Of a stretch of DNA of 64,000 bases, positions 1-8,331 are shown piece by piece. Source of the DNA: CBDDBU01 sp965226045 (GTDB lineage Bacteria; Pseudomonadota; Alphaproteobacteria; VGEJ01); contig CBDDBU010000028.1 in NCBI GenBank assembly GCA_965226045.1, positions 558,001 through 622,000 of the forward strand, in the 5' to 3' direction. Position 1 is the stretch's first letter, and each line of letters opens with the position of its first letter. Both the position numbers and the translations under genes were made by a program. A model generated the notes under the pieces. It was not told the DNA's origin. It did not search any database and saw nothing but the letters and a program-made list of their open reading frames with translations.

Positions 1-690
1 GCCGAGTACGAGGCGAAGCTCGAGGCGCGCGCGGAGAAGGCCGAGAAGACGGGCCGCAAGCCGGGCGGCCGTCCACCCGAGCCGCCGGTGGCCGGGCCCG
101 GGCCGAAGGACCAGGTCAATCTGACCGACGCGGACTCGCGCATCATGCCGGTGGCCGGCGGCGGCTTCGAACAGGCCTACAACGCCCAAGCCCTGGTGGC
201 GGCCGACAGCCTGCTGGTGGTCACCAACGACGTGGTCCAGGCCCCCAACGACAAGCGGCAAATCGAGCCGGCGCTGGAAGCGCTCGCCCGCCTTCCCGAG
301 GCGCTGGGCGCGCCCGAGACCCTGCTGGCGGACAGCGGCTACTTCAGCGAGGCCAACGTGAACGCCTGCGCCGAGGCCGAGATCGCGCCGTTGATCACGC
401 CCGGCCGGGAACGCCATCATCTCTCCTGGAAGGACCGCTTCGCCGGCGCGCCGCCGCCCCCGGAGAACCCGACGCCGCTGGAAGCGATGACACATCGACT
501 GGCGACGCCCGAGGGCCGGCAACTCTACGCCCTGCGCAAGCAAACGCCGGAACCGGTGTTCGGCATCATCAAATCGGCCATGGGCTTCCGCCAGTTCTCG
601 CTACGCGGCCTGGACAAGGTCACGGGCGAATGGAACCTGGTGACCCTGGCCTGGAACATAAAGAGAATGTTCACCTTGCAATACGCTTGA
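1..690 (+). CDS. IS1182-family transposase, C-terminal half
   Basis: Open from the first base of the window; it corresponds to about the last 230 residues of the 452-residue transposase found complete in copies B to E. It begins in the charged coiled-coil-like insert rich in E, R and K, then continues through the DDE-type core (ADSGYFSEANVNAC) to the C-terminus KRMFTLQYA. The gene presumably starts about 670 bp outside the window. The copy looks intact as far as it is visible. Confidence 0.92.
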   Translation, partial: AEYEAKLEARAEKAEKTGRKPGGRPPEPPVAGPGPKDQVNLTDADSRIMPVAGGGFEQAYNAQALVAADSLLVVTNDVVQAPNDKRQIEPALEALARLPEALGAPETLLADSGYFSEANVNACAEAEIAPLITPGRERHHLSWKDRFAGAPPPPENPTPLEAMTHRLATPEGRQLYALRKQTPEPVFGIIKSAMGFRQFSLRGLDKVTGEWNLVTLAWNIKRMFTLQYA

Positions 691-866
691 GCAGGCGGCC
701 GGACTCCGTACCTCGCGAAAAGGAATAAGAGTATGCTCGCCTTGCGGCACGCGCGAGCAAGCGAACGTACTTCGTGCCCTCACGAGAGGGCATAAGAGTA
801 TACTCACCCTGCGGTACGCGCGGCCAAGCGACCGCACTCCGTGTCCTCACGAAAGGCGCTCGATCC
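667..866 (+). repeat. Three imperfect 66-67-bp tandem repeats in IS1182 tail
   Basis: Units start at 667 (ATGTTCACCTTGC), 733 (ATGCTCGCCTTGC) and 800 (ATACTCACCCTGC), and the first two end in ATAAGAGT. Unit 1 includes the last codons of the transposase. Unit 2 can form a GCCCTC-ACGA-GAGGGC hairpin, and units 1 and 3 keep the CCT...AGG core. The same array recurs in copies B, D and E. Copy C lacks exactly one unit. Confidence 0.85.
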
Positions 867-929
867 CATGACCTCTCCACATCGCGATCCGTCCACACCC
901 ATTCTCGCGGACCTCAGTCCGACAGGCTG

Positions 930-1706
930 CTAGCCGGCCAACTCGCTTTGATCGAACATCAGTCCGGCGGGATCGAAGCCACCGTCGATGTTCAGTACAT
1001 GGCCGGTGACGAAACGGCACTCGTCGGACGCGAGGAACAGCGCGGCCGCGGCGATGTCCTCGACCTCGCCATAGCGCCCCATGGGAATGCGCTCGACATA
1101 GCGCCGCGTCTCGTCGCCGCCGAGCTGCTGGGTGAGCTCGGTGTGGATCGGCCCCGGCGCGATCGCGTTCACGACGATGCCGGCCGCTGCAAGCTCGACC
1201 GCCATCACCTTCGTCATCAGGATCATGCCGGCCTTGGAGGCACCATAGGCGGTGCGACCAACGCCGCCGGTCTGGCCCGAGATCGACGCGATGTTGATGA
1301 TGCGGCCTCCGTCGCTCGCGCTCATATGCCGCGCCGCGGCCTGGCCAACTAGGAAGGCGCTCGTGAGGTTGACACGCAGGACCCGCTCCCAGTCCTCGAC
1401 ATTGAGGTCGAGGAACAGCTTGTAGAAGCCGATGCCGGCATTGTTGACGAGCACGTCGAGGCTGCCGAGCGTTTCAACGCAGGCCGCGACCGCGCGCGCG
1501 CAGTCCGTGGGCACGCTCACATCAGCGATCACGGATTCAGCCCGCCCGCCGTGGTGGACGAGGGATCGCGCCGTCGCGGCGGCCGTCGCGCCGTCCTTGT
1601 CGGCGATCATGACGGCCGCGCCTTGGGCCGCGAATGCGGTCGCGATGCCGGCGCCAATGCCTCGCGCACCTCCGGTTACCAGTGCTGTCTTGCCCTTTAG
1701 CCGCAT
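930..1706 (-). CDS. SDR-family NAD(P)-dependent oxidoreductase
   Basis: A 258-residue classical short-chain dehydrogenase. It has the Rossmann motif TGGARGIG near the N-terminus, the NNAG motif, the catalytic Ser region (IINIASISG) and the YGASK catalytic Tyr/Lys motif. The C-terminus has the usual GGFD... ending. The ATG at 1706 is chosen because AGGAGG precedes it by a few bases; a longer upstream reading frame has no such site. The stop codon TAG lies inside the CTAG target duplication of IS1182 copy A, so the IS sits exactly at the gene end without changing the protein. The substrate cannot be told. The gene lies downstream of gph on the same strand. Confidence 0.88.
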   Translation of the reverse strand: MRLKGKTALVTGGARGIGAGIATAFAAQGAAVMIADKDGATAAATARSLVHHGGRAESVIADVSVPTDCARAVAACVETLGSLDVLVNNAGIGFYKLFLDLNVEDWERVLRVNLTSAFLVGQAAARHMSASDGGRIINIASISGQTGGVGRTAYGASKAGMILMTKVMAVELAAAGIVVNAIAPGPIHTELTQQLGGDETRRYVERIPMGRYGEVEDIAAAALFLASDECRFVTGHVLNIDGGFDPAGLMFDQSELAG

Positions 1707-1746
1707 GGTTCCTCCTGGCGCGGTCGTGACCCCAGCACGCGCGCGC

Positions 1747-2409
1747 TCATCCAAGGCGCTCGAGCGCGGCGGGCAACGCGGCGAACGAATCGATGACGGC
1801 ATCGGCGCCCAGCGCGGCCGCTGGCGCATCGCGATAGCCGTAGCTCACGACGATCACCGGGACGCCGGCGTTGCGGGCCGTGGCGACATCGGTGGCGCTG
1901 TCGCCGATCATTACGGTCTCGCCGCAGCCTGCGCCGAGCGCATCAATGGTCGCCCATAGGTGCTCCGGGTCGGGCTTGCGCACGGCCAGGCTGTCGCCGC
2001 CCAGGACCGCGCCGAAAAATCGGGTCAGATCAAGGGCGTCGAACAGGCACCGGCTCAGGCTTTCGGGCTTGTTGGTGCAAACGCCGAGAGGTCCGGCGCT
2101 GGTGGCCAGCGTCGCCAAGGTCTCGCGCACCCCGGGAAAGGGGCGGCTCTGAGTGGCCAGATTGGCCCCGTAGTAGTCGAGGAAGGCGGCGCGTGCGGCC
2201 GCCATCTCCGTTTCTCCGAGGGCGGCGCCGGTTAGCTCAAAGCCACGCCGGATCAGCGCCAGCGCACCTTGGGTCATGAGCGGCCGCAATTCGCCGAGGT
2301 CCAGGGTCGCTCGCCCCGCCGCGGCAAGCACGGCGTTCAGCGCGCCGGCAAGATCGGGCGCGGTGTCAACCAGGGTCCCATCGAGGTCGAAGACAAGGGC
2401 CTTTGCCAT
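1747..2409 (-). CDS. gph: Phosphoglycolate phosphatase, HAD family
   Basis: A 220-residue HAD hydrolase expected to dephosphorylate 2-phosphoglycolate. HAD motif I is FDLDGTLVD at residues 7-15 (nucleophile Asp), motif II is the CTNKP stretch, motif III includes the lysine of VRKPDPEHL, and motif IV is MIGDSATD. The alpha-helical cap lies between motifs I and II. It is divergent from glmU across about 150 bp that must hold both promoters. The gph next to glmU/glmS order is common in alphaproteobacteria. A related HAD phosphatase specificity cannot be excluded. Confidence 0.85.
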   Translation of the reverse strand: MAKALVFDLDGTLVDTAPDLAGALNAVLAAAGRATLDLGELRPLMTQGALALIRRGFELTGAALGETEMAAARAAFLDYYGANLATQSRPFPGVRETLATLATSAGPLGVCTNKPESLSRCLFDALDLTRFFGAVLGGDSLAVRKPDPEHLWATIDALGAGCGETVMIGDSATDVATARNAGVPVIVVSYGYRDAPAAALGADAVIDSFAALPAALERLG

Positions 2410-2559
2410 GGCGTTAGGTTCGTGCGCTGGTCATGGCGCGACTATCGTCGAAACAAGCTGAAATACAAAGTGTGCGACAGTCACTTGGCGGCCTCCGGGC
2501 CTTGTGGCAAGGTCGGTCCGCGAACGTCGGAGGCTCGTTCGCCGCCACGCTAGTCAGAA
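2410..2559. promoter_or_regulatory. Divergent gph / glmU intergenic region
   Basis: 150 bp between two divergently read genes, so it must contain at least the glmU-glmS promoter and probably the gph promoter. I could not pick a convincing -35/-10 pair. A GLMS-type ribozyme is not expected in proteobacteria and none is visible. Confidence 0.4.
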
Positions 2560-3918
2560 ATGGAAACGCGCAAGCCCGCCGTCCTCATCCTTGCCGCCGG
2601 CATGGGCACCCGTATGCGGTCGGCCCGGCCCAAGGTCATGCACGAGATCGCGGGCCGGTCGATGATCGACCATGTCCTGGCTGCCGCGCGAGCGCTTGCA
2701 CCCGAGCGCATTGTCGTCGTGATCGGTCCCGACATGCCCGAACTCGCCGCCGCCGTGGCGCCCGTCGAGACCGTGGTTCAAGGCGAACGACTGGGGACCG
2801 GCCATGCGGTGATGGCCGCGAGGGAGGCGCTCGCCGGCGCCGATGGCGATGTGTTGGTGCTGTTCGGCGATACCCCGCGACTGCGGCCCGAGACCCTGGC
2901 GGCTATGCTCGCCGCCCGCCGCCACGATCCGGCGCCCGCAGTGGTGGTGCTCGGCATGAGACCAGAAGATCCGGGCGAATACGGCCGCCTAGTCACCGAC
3001 TCGGCTGGGGAACTGCGCGCGATCGTGGAATACCGCGACGCCAATCCGGACCAACGCGCGATTGGACTGGTCAATTCGGGGGTCGTCGCGGTCGAGTCCG
3101 CCCTGTTGCCGGACCTGCTGAGCGATCTCACCAACGACAACGCCAAGGGCGAGTACTATCTGACCGATATTGTTGCCGCGGCACGGAGGCGTGGTCGAGG
3201 CGCGGGCTACGTCAAGGCGCCAGCCGACGAGCTGGTCGGGATTAACTCCCGGGCCGAGCTGGCGGGGGTCGAGGCCCAGGTTCAAGTGGAGTTGCGCGCC
3301 CGCGCCATGGCCGGTGGCGCTACGTTGATCGCTCCGGAGACCGTGTTTCTTTCGGCCGACACCGAGCTCGGTCGCGACGTGGTCGTCGAACCGAACGTGG
3401 TGTTTGGTCCGGGTGTGCATGTCGCCAACGAGGCAAGGATTCGCGCGTTCTCCCACATCGAGGGCGCGCGCATCGCGGCGGGCGCGGTGATCGGCCCGTT
3501 CGCGCGGTTGCGCCCCGGCGCCGACATCGGTGAGCGCGCCCATGTCGGCAATTTTGTCGAGATCAAGAACGCGACCCTGGGCGAGGGCGCCAAGGCCAAC
3601 CACCTGAGTTACCTCGGCGATGCGACGATCGGGGCCGGCGCCAATATCGGCGCCGGGACCATCACCTGCAACTACGATGGCTTCGCCAAATGGCGTACCG
3701 AGATCGGCGCGGGCGCCTTCATCGGCACCAACACCGCGCTGGTCGCGCCGGTCAAGGTTGGTGACGGCGCCGTCACGGGCGCTGGCAGCGTGATCGCCGC
3801 GGACGTGCCGGCCGACGCGTTGGGGCTGACCCGCCCGTCGCGCAAAACGGTCGCGGACTGGGCGGCGCGCAATCGGGCCCGCAAGACGGCGGCCAAGCCG
3901 AAACCCGAAACGGGCTGA
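2560..3918 (+). CDS. glmU: Bifunctional GlcNAc-1-P uridyltransferase / GlcN-1-P acetyltransferase
   Basis: 452 residues, near the usual 450-460. It makes UDP-GlcNAc for peptidoglycan and lipopolysaccharide in the cytoplasm, acetylating GlcN-1-P and then uridylating it. The N-terminal nucleotidyltransferase domain has LAAGMGTRM at residues 11-19, followed by RPKVMHE. The C-terminal half is a left-handed beta-helix of hexapeptide repeats, including GPFARLRPGADIG, HVGNFVEIKNA and the active-site region NHLSYLGDATIG / GAGTITCNYDG. Translation starts at an ATG and ends 3 bp before glmS, so the two are an operon catalysing consecutive hexosamine steps. Confidence 0.97.
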   Translation: METRKPAVLILAAGMGTRMRSARPKVMHEIAGRSMIDHVLAAARALAPERIVVVIGPDMPELAAAVAPVETVVQGERLGTGHAVMAAREALAGADGDVLVLFGDTPRLRPETLAAMLAARRHDPAPAVVVLGMRPEDPGEYGRLVTDSAGELRAIVEYRDANPDQRAIGLVNSGVVAVESALLPDLLSDLTNDNAKGEYYLTDIVAAARRRGRGAGYVKAPADELVGINSRAELAGVEAQVQVELRARAMAGGATLIAPETVFLSADTELGRDVVVEPNVVFGPGVHVANEARIRAFSHIEGARIAAGAVIGPFARLRPGADIGERAHVGNFVEIKNATLGEGAKANHLSYLGDATIGAGANIGAGTITCNYDGFAKWRTEIGAGAFIGTNTALVAPVKVGDGAVTGAGSVIAADVPADALGLTRPSRKTVADWAARNRARKTAAKPKPETG

Positions 3919-3921
3919 ATT

Positions 3922-5745
3922 ATGTGTGGAATCATTGGCGCGCTCGGACACGCGGACGTCGCGGTGGTCCTGCTCGAGGGACTAAAGCGGCTGGAATACC
4001 GGGGTTATGACTCGGCGGGAATCGCTACCCTGACCAACGGCTCGATTCAGCGGCGGCGTGCCGAGGGTAAGCTCGTCAATCTCGGCACTGTTCTTGAGAG
4101 CGAGCCACTGGCGGGCGATGTTGGCATTGGCCACACACGGTGGGCGACCCACGGTGTTCCGAGCGAGCGCAACGCCCACCCTCACGCCACCGACCGCGTG
4201 GCCGTGGTCCACAATGGCATCATCGAGAACTTTCGTGCGTTGCGCCAAGAGCTCGAGGCAAGCGGGCGGCGCTTCGACACCGATACCGACACCGAGGTCA
4301 TCGGCCACCTGATCCACCACTATCTCGACCTGGGTCTCGACCCAGAGTCGGCGACCGCCACGGCCCTCGCACGACTCGAGGGCGCGTTCGCGCTGGCCAT
4401 CGTCTTTGCCGGCGAGCATGACCTCATGATTGGCGCCCGTCGGGGCAGCCCGCTGTGCATCGGCTGGGGCGATGGCGAGATGTATCTAGGCTCGGACGCG
4501 CTCGCGCTGGCCAACCTGAGCAGCCGCATTTCTTATCTAGAGGACGGTGATTGGGCGATTATCAATCGCGGCGGCGCCGCCGTCCGCGATGCCGCAGGCG
4601 ATGTGGTCGCGCGCCCGATCCGCACCACCGCGCTGTCGGGCGCCTTGATCGGCAAGGGCAACTACCGCCATTTCATGGCCAAGGAGATCCACGAGCAGCC
4701 GACGGTGATCGGCGAGACCCTGAATACCTTTTTCAATCCGCTCGACCGCTCGATCCACCTGCCCGACTTGCCGTTCGACGTAGCCGACGTTAGCCGCATC
4801 ACGTTGATCGCCTGCGGGACCTCGTTTTATGCCGCCATGGTCGCCAAGTACTGGTTCGAGCAGATCGCCAAGCTCCCGGTCGATGTCGATATCGCCTCGG
4901 AATTCCGCTATCGCGGGGCGCCGATGACCGAGGGGGGGCTCGCGCTGTTCATCTCGCAATCGGGCGAGACGGCCGACACCTTGGCGGCGCTTCGCTTTTG
5001 CCGAGCGCACGGTCAGCATATCGCCGGCATCGTCAACGTGCCCGAGAGCACCATGGACCGTGAGGCCGACGTCGTCTTCCAGACTCACGCCGGGCCCGAG
5101 ATCGGTGTCGCCTCGACCAAGGCGTTCACCTGCCAATTGGTGACGCTCGCCTGCATCGTCATCGCTACCGCCCGCGCCCGCGGCGCGATCTCGCGCGACG
5201 ATGAGCAAGGACTTTCGAGCGCCATCACCGAGGTGCCCGCCCGCGCGGCGGAGGTTTTAAACCACGATGAGGCGCTGCGGGCGCTCTCCCACGAACTCGC
5301 CGATGCCCAGGACGTGCTGTACATCGGGCGCGGGGCCAATTACCCGATCGCGCTCGAGGGCGCGCTCAAGCTCAAGGAAATCTCGTACATTCACGCCGAG
5401 GGATTCGCCGCCGGCGAACTCAAGCACGGGCCCATCGCTCTGATCGACGAGACGGTGCCGGTCATCGTGATCGCGCCATCGGACGATCTGTTCGAAAAAA
5501 CCGCCTCCAACATGGAGGAGGTGATCGCGCGCGGCGCCCGCGTCATCTTTCTGTCCGATGGTCGGGGCATCGCCGCACTAGGTGAGCTGGCGCGAGCCTC
5601 GATCGAGCTGCCGTCCGTGCATCCCTTCGTCGCGCCGATCCTCTACGCGATTCCGGTCCAGCTCCTCGCCTATCACACCGCCGTCTTGAAAGGCACCGAC
5701 GTCGATCAGCCCCGCAATCTCGCTAAGTCCGTCACTGTCGAATAG
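3922..5745 (+). CDS. glmS: Glutamine-fructose-6-phosphate aminotransferase (isomerizing)
   Basis: 607 residues, the family's usual length. It converts fructose-6-P and glutamine to glucosamine-6-P, the entry to UDP-GlcNAc synthesis. Met-Cys-Gly-Ile-Ile-Gly at the N-terminus provides the Cys nucleophile of the glutaminase domain, with HTRWATHG and the HNGIIENF segment following. Two SIS sugar-isomerase domains follow (CGTSFYAA and ISQSGETADT in the first; EGALKLKEISYIHAE in the second), ending in NLAKSVTVE. It is the last GC-rich housekeeping gene before the AT-rich island, which begins directly after the stop. Confidence 0.98.
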   Translation: MCGIIGALGHADVAVVLLEGLKRLEYRGYDSAGIATLTNGSIQRRRAEGKLVNLGTVLESEPLAGDVGIGHTRWATHGVPSERNAHPHATDRVAVVHNGIIENFRALRQELEASGRRFDTDTDTEVIGHLIHHYLDLGLDPESATATALARLEGAFALAIVFAGEHDLMIGARRGSPLCIGWGDGEMYLGSDALALANLSSRISYLEDGDWAIINRGGAAVRDAAGDVVARPIRTTALSGALIGKGNYRHFMAKEIHEQPTVIGETLNTFFNPLDRSIHLPDLPFDVADVSRITLIACGTSFYAAMVAKYWFEQIAKLPVDVDIASEFRYRGAPMTEGGLALFISQSGETADTLAALRFCRAHGQHIAGIVNVPESTMDREADVVFQTHAGPEIGVASTKAFTCQLVTLACIVIATARARGAISRDDEQGLSSAITEVPARAAEVLNHDEALRALSHELADAQDVLYIGRGANYPIALEGALKLKEISYIHAEGFAAGELKHGPIALIDETVPVIVIAPSDDLFEKTASNMEEVIARGARVIFLSDGRGIAALGELARASIELPSVHPFVAPILYAIPVQLLAYHTAVLKGTDVDQPRNLAKSVTVE

Positions 5746-5837
5746 TTTCCAACGGGTGCGTTATACCGTCTGAAAATGACGTAGATATCTATTTCTGTTT
5801 CGAAATAGTCCTAAGGTTAAATTCCTCTCCCGTTAGA

Positions 5838-6167
5838 CCTTATTCTGAATACCAACAGTTTCTTGTTGCAACCATTCAAGACCTTCGCGATGAGGGATTG
5901 GGTTATAGGAAGATTGCTCAGTGGTTAAGAGAGAAGGGATATAAAACCCCTAGAGGTAAGCGGTTTTATGGCAACCACGTTTATTCCACTTTGAAACGGA
6001 AACAGCAGCGAGATGCCCGTTTGGAACAAGAGTTTACTAGGGAATACCGTAACTTTGATTTGTGGTTCATAGAGAGGAGGTTGATTTCCTCGGACCAACG
6101 GTCAATACAACAGACCCCTCATCCAGACTCCCCATTTTCTCCATTTTCTGTCAGACTTTCCCTATGA
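5838..6167 (+). pseudogene. Recombinase-like helical protein fragment
   Basis: A frame with no credible start codon reads PYSEYQQFLVATIQDLRDEG, then LGYRKIAQWLREKGYKTPRG and GNHVYSTLKRKQQRDARL. The 'gyrkIAqWLnekGykTprG' pattern resembles the helical segment seen in large serine recombinases, where a helix-turn-helix reads the DNA. The frame is open back to the glmS stop but nothing upstream resembles a catalytic domain, so it is probably a remnant or a small standalone relative. A second, more decayed version lies at 7792-7979. Confidence in the family is low; confidence that it is a real former gene is fair. Confidence 0.5.
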
Positions 6168-6226
6168 GAAATCTGATCGCCACCTTCTGCCTGACTCTTG
6201 CCATGTTACTTGGAGGTCTGATTTGA
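6164..6226 (+). pseudogene. Signal-peptide stub of a lost secreted protein
   Basis: ATG overlapping the previous stop opens 20 codons reading MRNLIATFCLTLAMLLGGLI and then TGA. This is a typical signal-peptide start (basic N-terminus, hydrophobic core) with no mature protein left. It may be the 5' end of a truncated exported protein. Small and speculative. Confidence 0.3.
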
Positions 6227-6232
6227 CTCCTA

Positions 6233-7173
6233 ATGAAGTTCTTGATTTTAGGTCAGAAGTACTCAAAGAGAGATCTTGCGGACCTTCTGGATCAACCAAC
6301 CCTCTCTAAGGTCAAAGACGGTGTATATATCTGTACAAATTCTGCTTCTTATTTTTTGTTTGTTGATTTAGAGAAAAAAGACAAAGGAGAGAGGTTCCAT
6401 TTCGACGATTTCTATGAGGAGGACTTCTTCCATTGGGACTCACAAACCACACAACACATTAATAGCTCACAAATTGAAGACATAACAATGGCGTTTTGAC
6501 ACCACATTTATTCGTTCGCTTAACCCAAAAAGTAAGAAATGTGACTCAACCTTTTATCTTTCGTGGAATACTTACTTACTCAACACATGAAGACCAAACA
6601 TCAAAACCGGTGCACATCGTTTTTCAGAGCATTGATGACGATGACTTTACAGAAACTGAAGACCTGGTTGAAATTTATCTATGGAGACCATAGAAAGTGG
6701 GAAAAACAACAAAATCTAAAATAATTAAAAGGGAAACAATTCATCCAGCAGACGGGGCAACTATAGGCGACCAAATATGACAGAGAGGCAAGGTTTGGTT
6801 ACATCCCGGGTCGGACAAGGTTATTTCAGACAACAGATTATTGAAAAATGGGGTGGGCGATGCCCAATATCGGGCATTGATATAATTGCTATTTTGATAT
6901 CGTCACATATAATTCCCTGGTCAGAATCTAACGACCAAGAGCGACTTGACGTTGAAAAAGGGGATTTTGCTGTCCCCCCTTGATGATGCTCTATTCGATG
7001 GACATCTCATTTCCTTTGAAGACGACGGGAGAGTCATAACTTCAGAGCGAATCAAAAGTGAAAATATAAAACGAATTGGGATATCCGAAGACATAGGAAT
7101 TCATGTTACTAAGGGACTGATAAAGGATCTTGAGAGGCATAGAAGGACCCTAGAGAAAATGACTAGAGCGTAA
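6233..7173 (+). pseudogene. DUF3427-like / HNH endonuclease, frameshifted
   Basis: Four consecutive open segments in changing frames (6233-6499, 6496-6693, 6777-6983, 6946-7173) read as one protein. The first two resemble the DUF3427-type domain linked to helicase or nuclease proteins (FLILGQKYSKRDLADLL ... VEIYLWRP). The last two form an HNH nuclease core: GYFRQQIIEKWGGRCPISG, SSHIIPWSESNDQERLD, then GILLSPLDDALFDGHLISF. At least three frameshifts are needed to join them, so the gene is dead. HNH proteins of this type are often restriction or defence nucleases; the original role is inferred. Confidence 0.65.
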
Positions 7174-7279
7174 GGGTGTTGAGTTTATGTTTTAAAGGGA
7201 TAAACCCGGCAAGTTAGAAATGCCCGTGAGCGTTGATTAATCAATTGATATAATTGAGAAAATAATTGAGATCTATAAA

Positions 7280-7582
7280 ATGTATATAGCGATGAACCGA
7301 GTGAAAATTGCTCCCGGTCGGGAAAAAGATTTCGAGAAAATGTGGAAGGAACGCGAAACTCATTTGGATAAGGTGCCAGGGTTTATAGAATTTCACTTGG
7401 TAAAAGGTGGTAGAGAGGAGACCCATACCCTCTATGCATCTCATAGCACATGGAAATCAGAGGATAATTGTTCAAATTGGACCAAATCTGATGCGTTCGG
7501 TCAGGCACAGAAGGGAGCGGGTGAACAGAGTGAAGTATATTTGGGACATCCAGTATTTGAGGGCTTTGAGGGAATCATTTGA
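7280..7582 (+). CDS. Antibiotic biosynthesis monooxygenase (ABM) domain protein
   Basis: A complete 100-residue ORF starting at ATG. It reads MYIAMNRVKIAPGREKDFEK, with WKERETHLDKVPGFIEFHL and ending in YLGHPVFEGFEGII. This is the ferredoxin-like ABM fold used by HmoA/IsdG-type haem-degrading enzymes and by quinone monooxygenases. The pattern 'mnrv.v.pG.e..Fe..w..R...l..vpGf..f.ll' fits the haem-degrading branch best, but the catalytic residues cannot be assigned with confidence. It is the only native gene of the AT-rich island that looks intact, which may mean selection or simply short length. No strong ribosome binding site is visible. Confidence 0.6.
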   Translation: MYIAMNRVKIAPGREKDFEKMWKERETHLDKVPGFIEFHLVKGGREETHTLYASHSTWKSEDNCSNWTKSDAFGQAQKGAGEQSEVYLGHPVFEGFEGII

Positions 7583-7791
7583 TATAGATCGTTTAAGACG
7601 TTTTTAGGATCAAGCCCACAACCTAGGAATAAGTGTGACTGTAGAGTGGTTTGAAATAGTGACTATGCTGAGTATAGAAACTATCTGTGTTTCACTGTAA
7701 CGAAGCAATTAAATAACCCTCATCAGCTTCAGACTACTCGCATAGACAGAAAGACACGCACGATTTAATGAAATCGTTGCATAGCAAAGAT

Positions 7792-7979
7792 CTTGGTTAT
7801 CGTAACATTTCTCAATAGCCCAATAGGCAGGACTTCAAGACGGTGCGCGGAAATATTTGGAAAATACAAATGTCTATTCTGTGCTGGAACGATTCAAACA
7901 AAGAGAATCTCGAATTAATGATGTTCGAGATATGACTCATGAAGCAGATGTTTCTAGGATGCGAGTGGAATATCTCTAA
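7792..7979 (+). pseudogene. Second, decayed copy of the recombinase-like relic
   Basis: Reads LGYRNISQ, then a stop, then PNRQDFKTVRGNIWK. After a one-base shift it reads KNTNVYSVLERFKQRESRIN and ends VEYL-stop. The order (LGYR-I-QW/stop, then G/D-x-KT-x-RG, then N-VYS-L-R-KQRE/D) parallels the relic at 5838-6167, so these are paralogues or duplicates. One nonsense change and one frameshift are needed. It is followed directly by a terminator-like hairpin. Confidence 0.5.
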
Positions 7980-8005
7980 AAGAAACAAGAAGAACTGAGC
8001 ATGAA

Positions 8006-8037
8006 AGGGTCTCAAATCGAGACTCTCGCTTTTTTTT
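8006..8037 (+). terminator. Rho-independent terminator-like hairpin
   Basis: AGGGTCTC (8006-8013) pairs with GAGACTCT (8019-8026) with one G-U wobble across an AAATC loop, followed by CGC and a run of T. It lies 27 bp after the stop of the relic at 7792-7979, so it probably ended that transcript. Confidence 0.65.
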
Positions 8038-8331
8038 CTTAAACTCCGTTTATAAATTTAAAGACGTTATAAATACCACGTGTCCAATTGATGATGAGCA
8101 ACCTGCGCTCTGGTGATAATCGTTATGTGACATAATGTAATGCATTTACTCGAACTTTGGGGATAGCATGCATAATAATATTGTAACTACCCAGGTACCC
8201 CGCTCCTGACCGCGAGAGGATGATGTAGGTGGTCGCCGGGGCCGGGTTTCCGCCGCCGCGTCGTTGATCGTCTCTTGACTCCATAGAATCGGGCGTCTAT
8301 GGGTTGCGCTCTCGTGTGACGGGAGCGGCGC

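Larger units (their letters stand above)
1..929 (+). mobile_element. IS1182-family element, copy A (left end outside window)
   Basis: Right-hand 929 bp of an IS present in five copies here. The full element in copies B, D and E is 1678 bp, with ends CAGCCTGTCGGACT / AGTCCGACAGGCTG, flanked on both sides by CTAG. The CTAG at 930-933 is the target duplication and supplies the last bases of the neighbouring SDR gene's stop codon. The element contains one transposase gene and a 239-bp noncoding tail with tandem repeats. The sequence matches the other copies wherever I compared it, which suggests recent expansion. Confidence 0.93.
7583..8182. other. 600-bp AT-rich spacer with one gene relic and a terminator
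   Basis: No intact gene. It holds a decayed recombinase-like relic (7792-7979) and a terminator-like hairpin (8006-8037). The remaining sequence gives no recognisable protein on either strand. The short reverse-strand ORF at 7812-8015 is the shadow of the relic. Confidence 0.5.

Noticed and set aside
667..866. Possible CRISPR array because of regular repeats
   Set aside because: Three adjoining 67-bp imperfect units with no spacers; part of the IS tail and repeated in other IS copies.
601..898. Reverse-strand small ORFs with repeated RVPQGE-type peptides in the IS1182 tail
   Set aside because: The peptide repetition follows from the DNA tandem repeats; no start site or family supports a protein.
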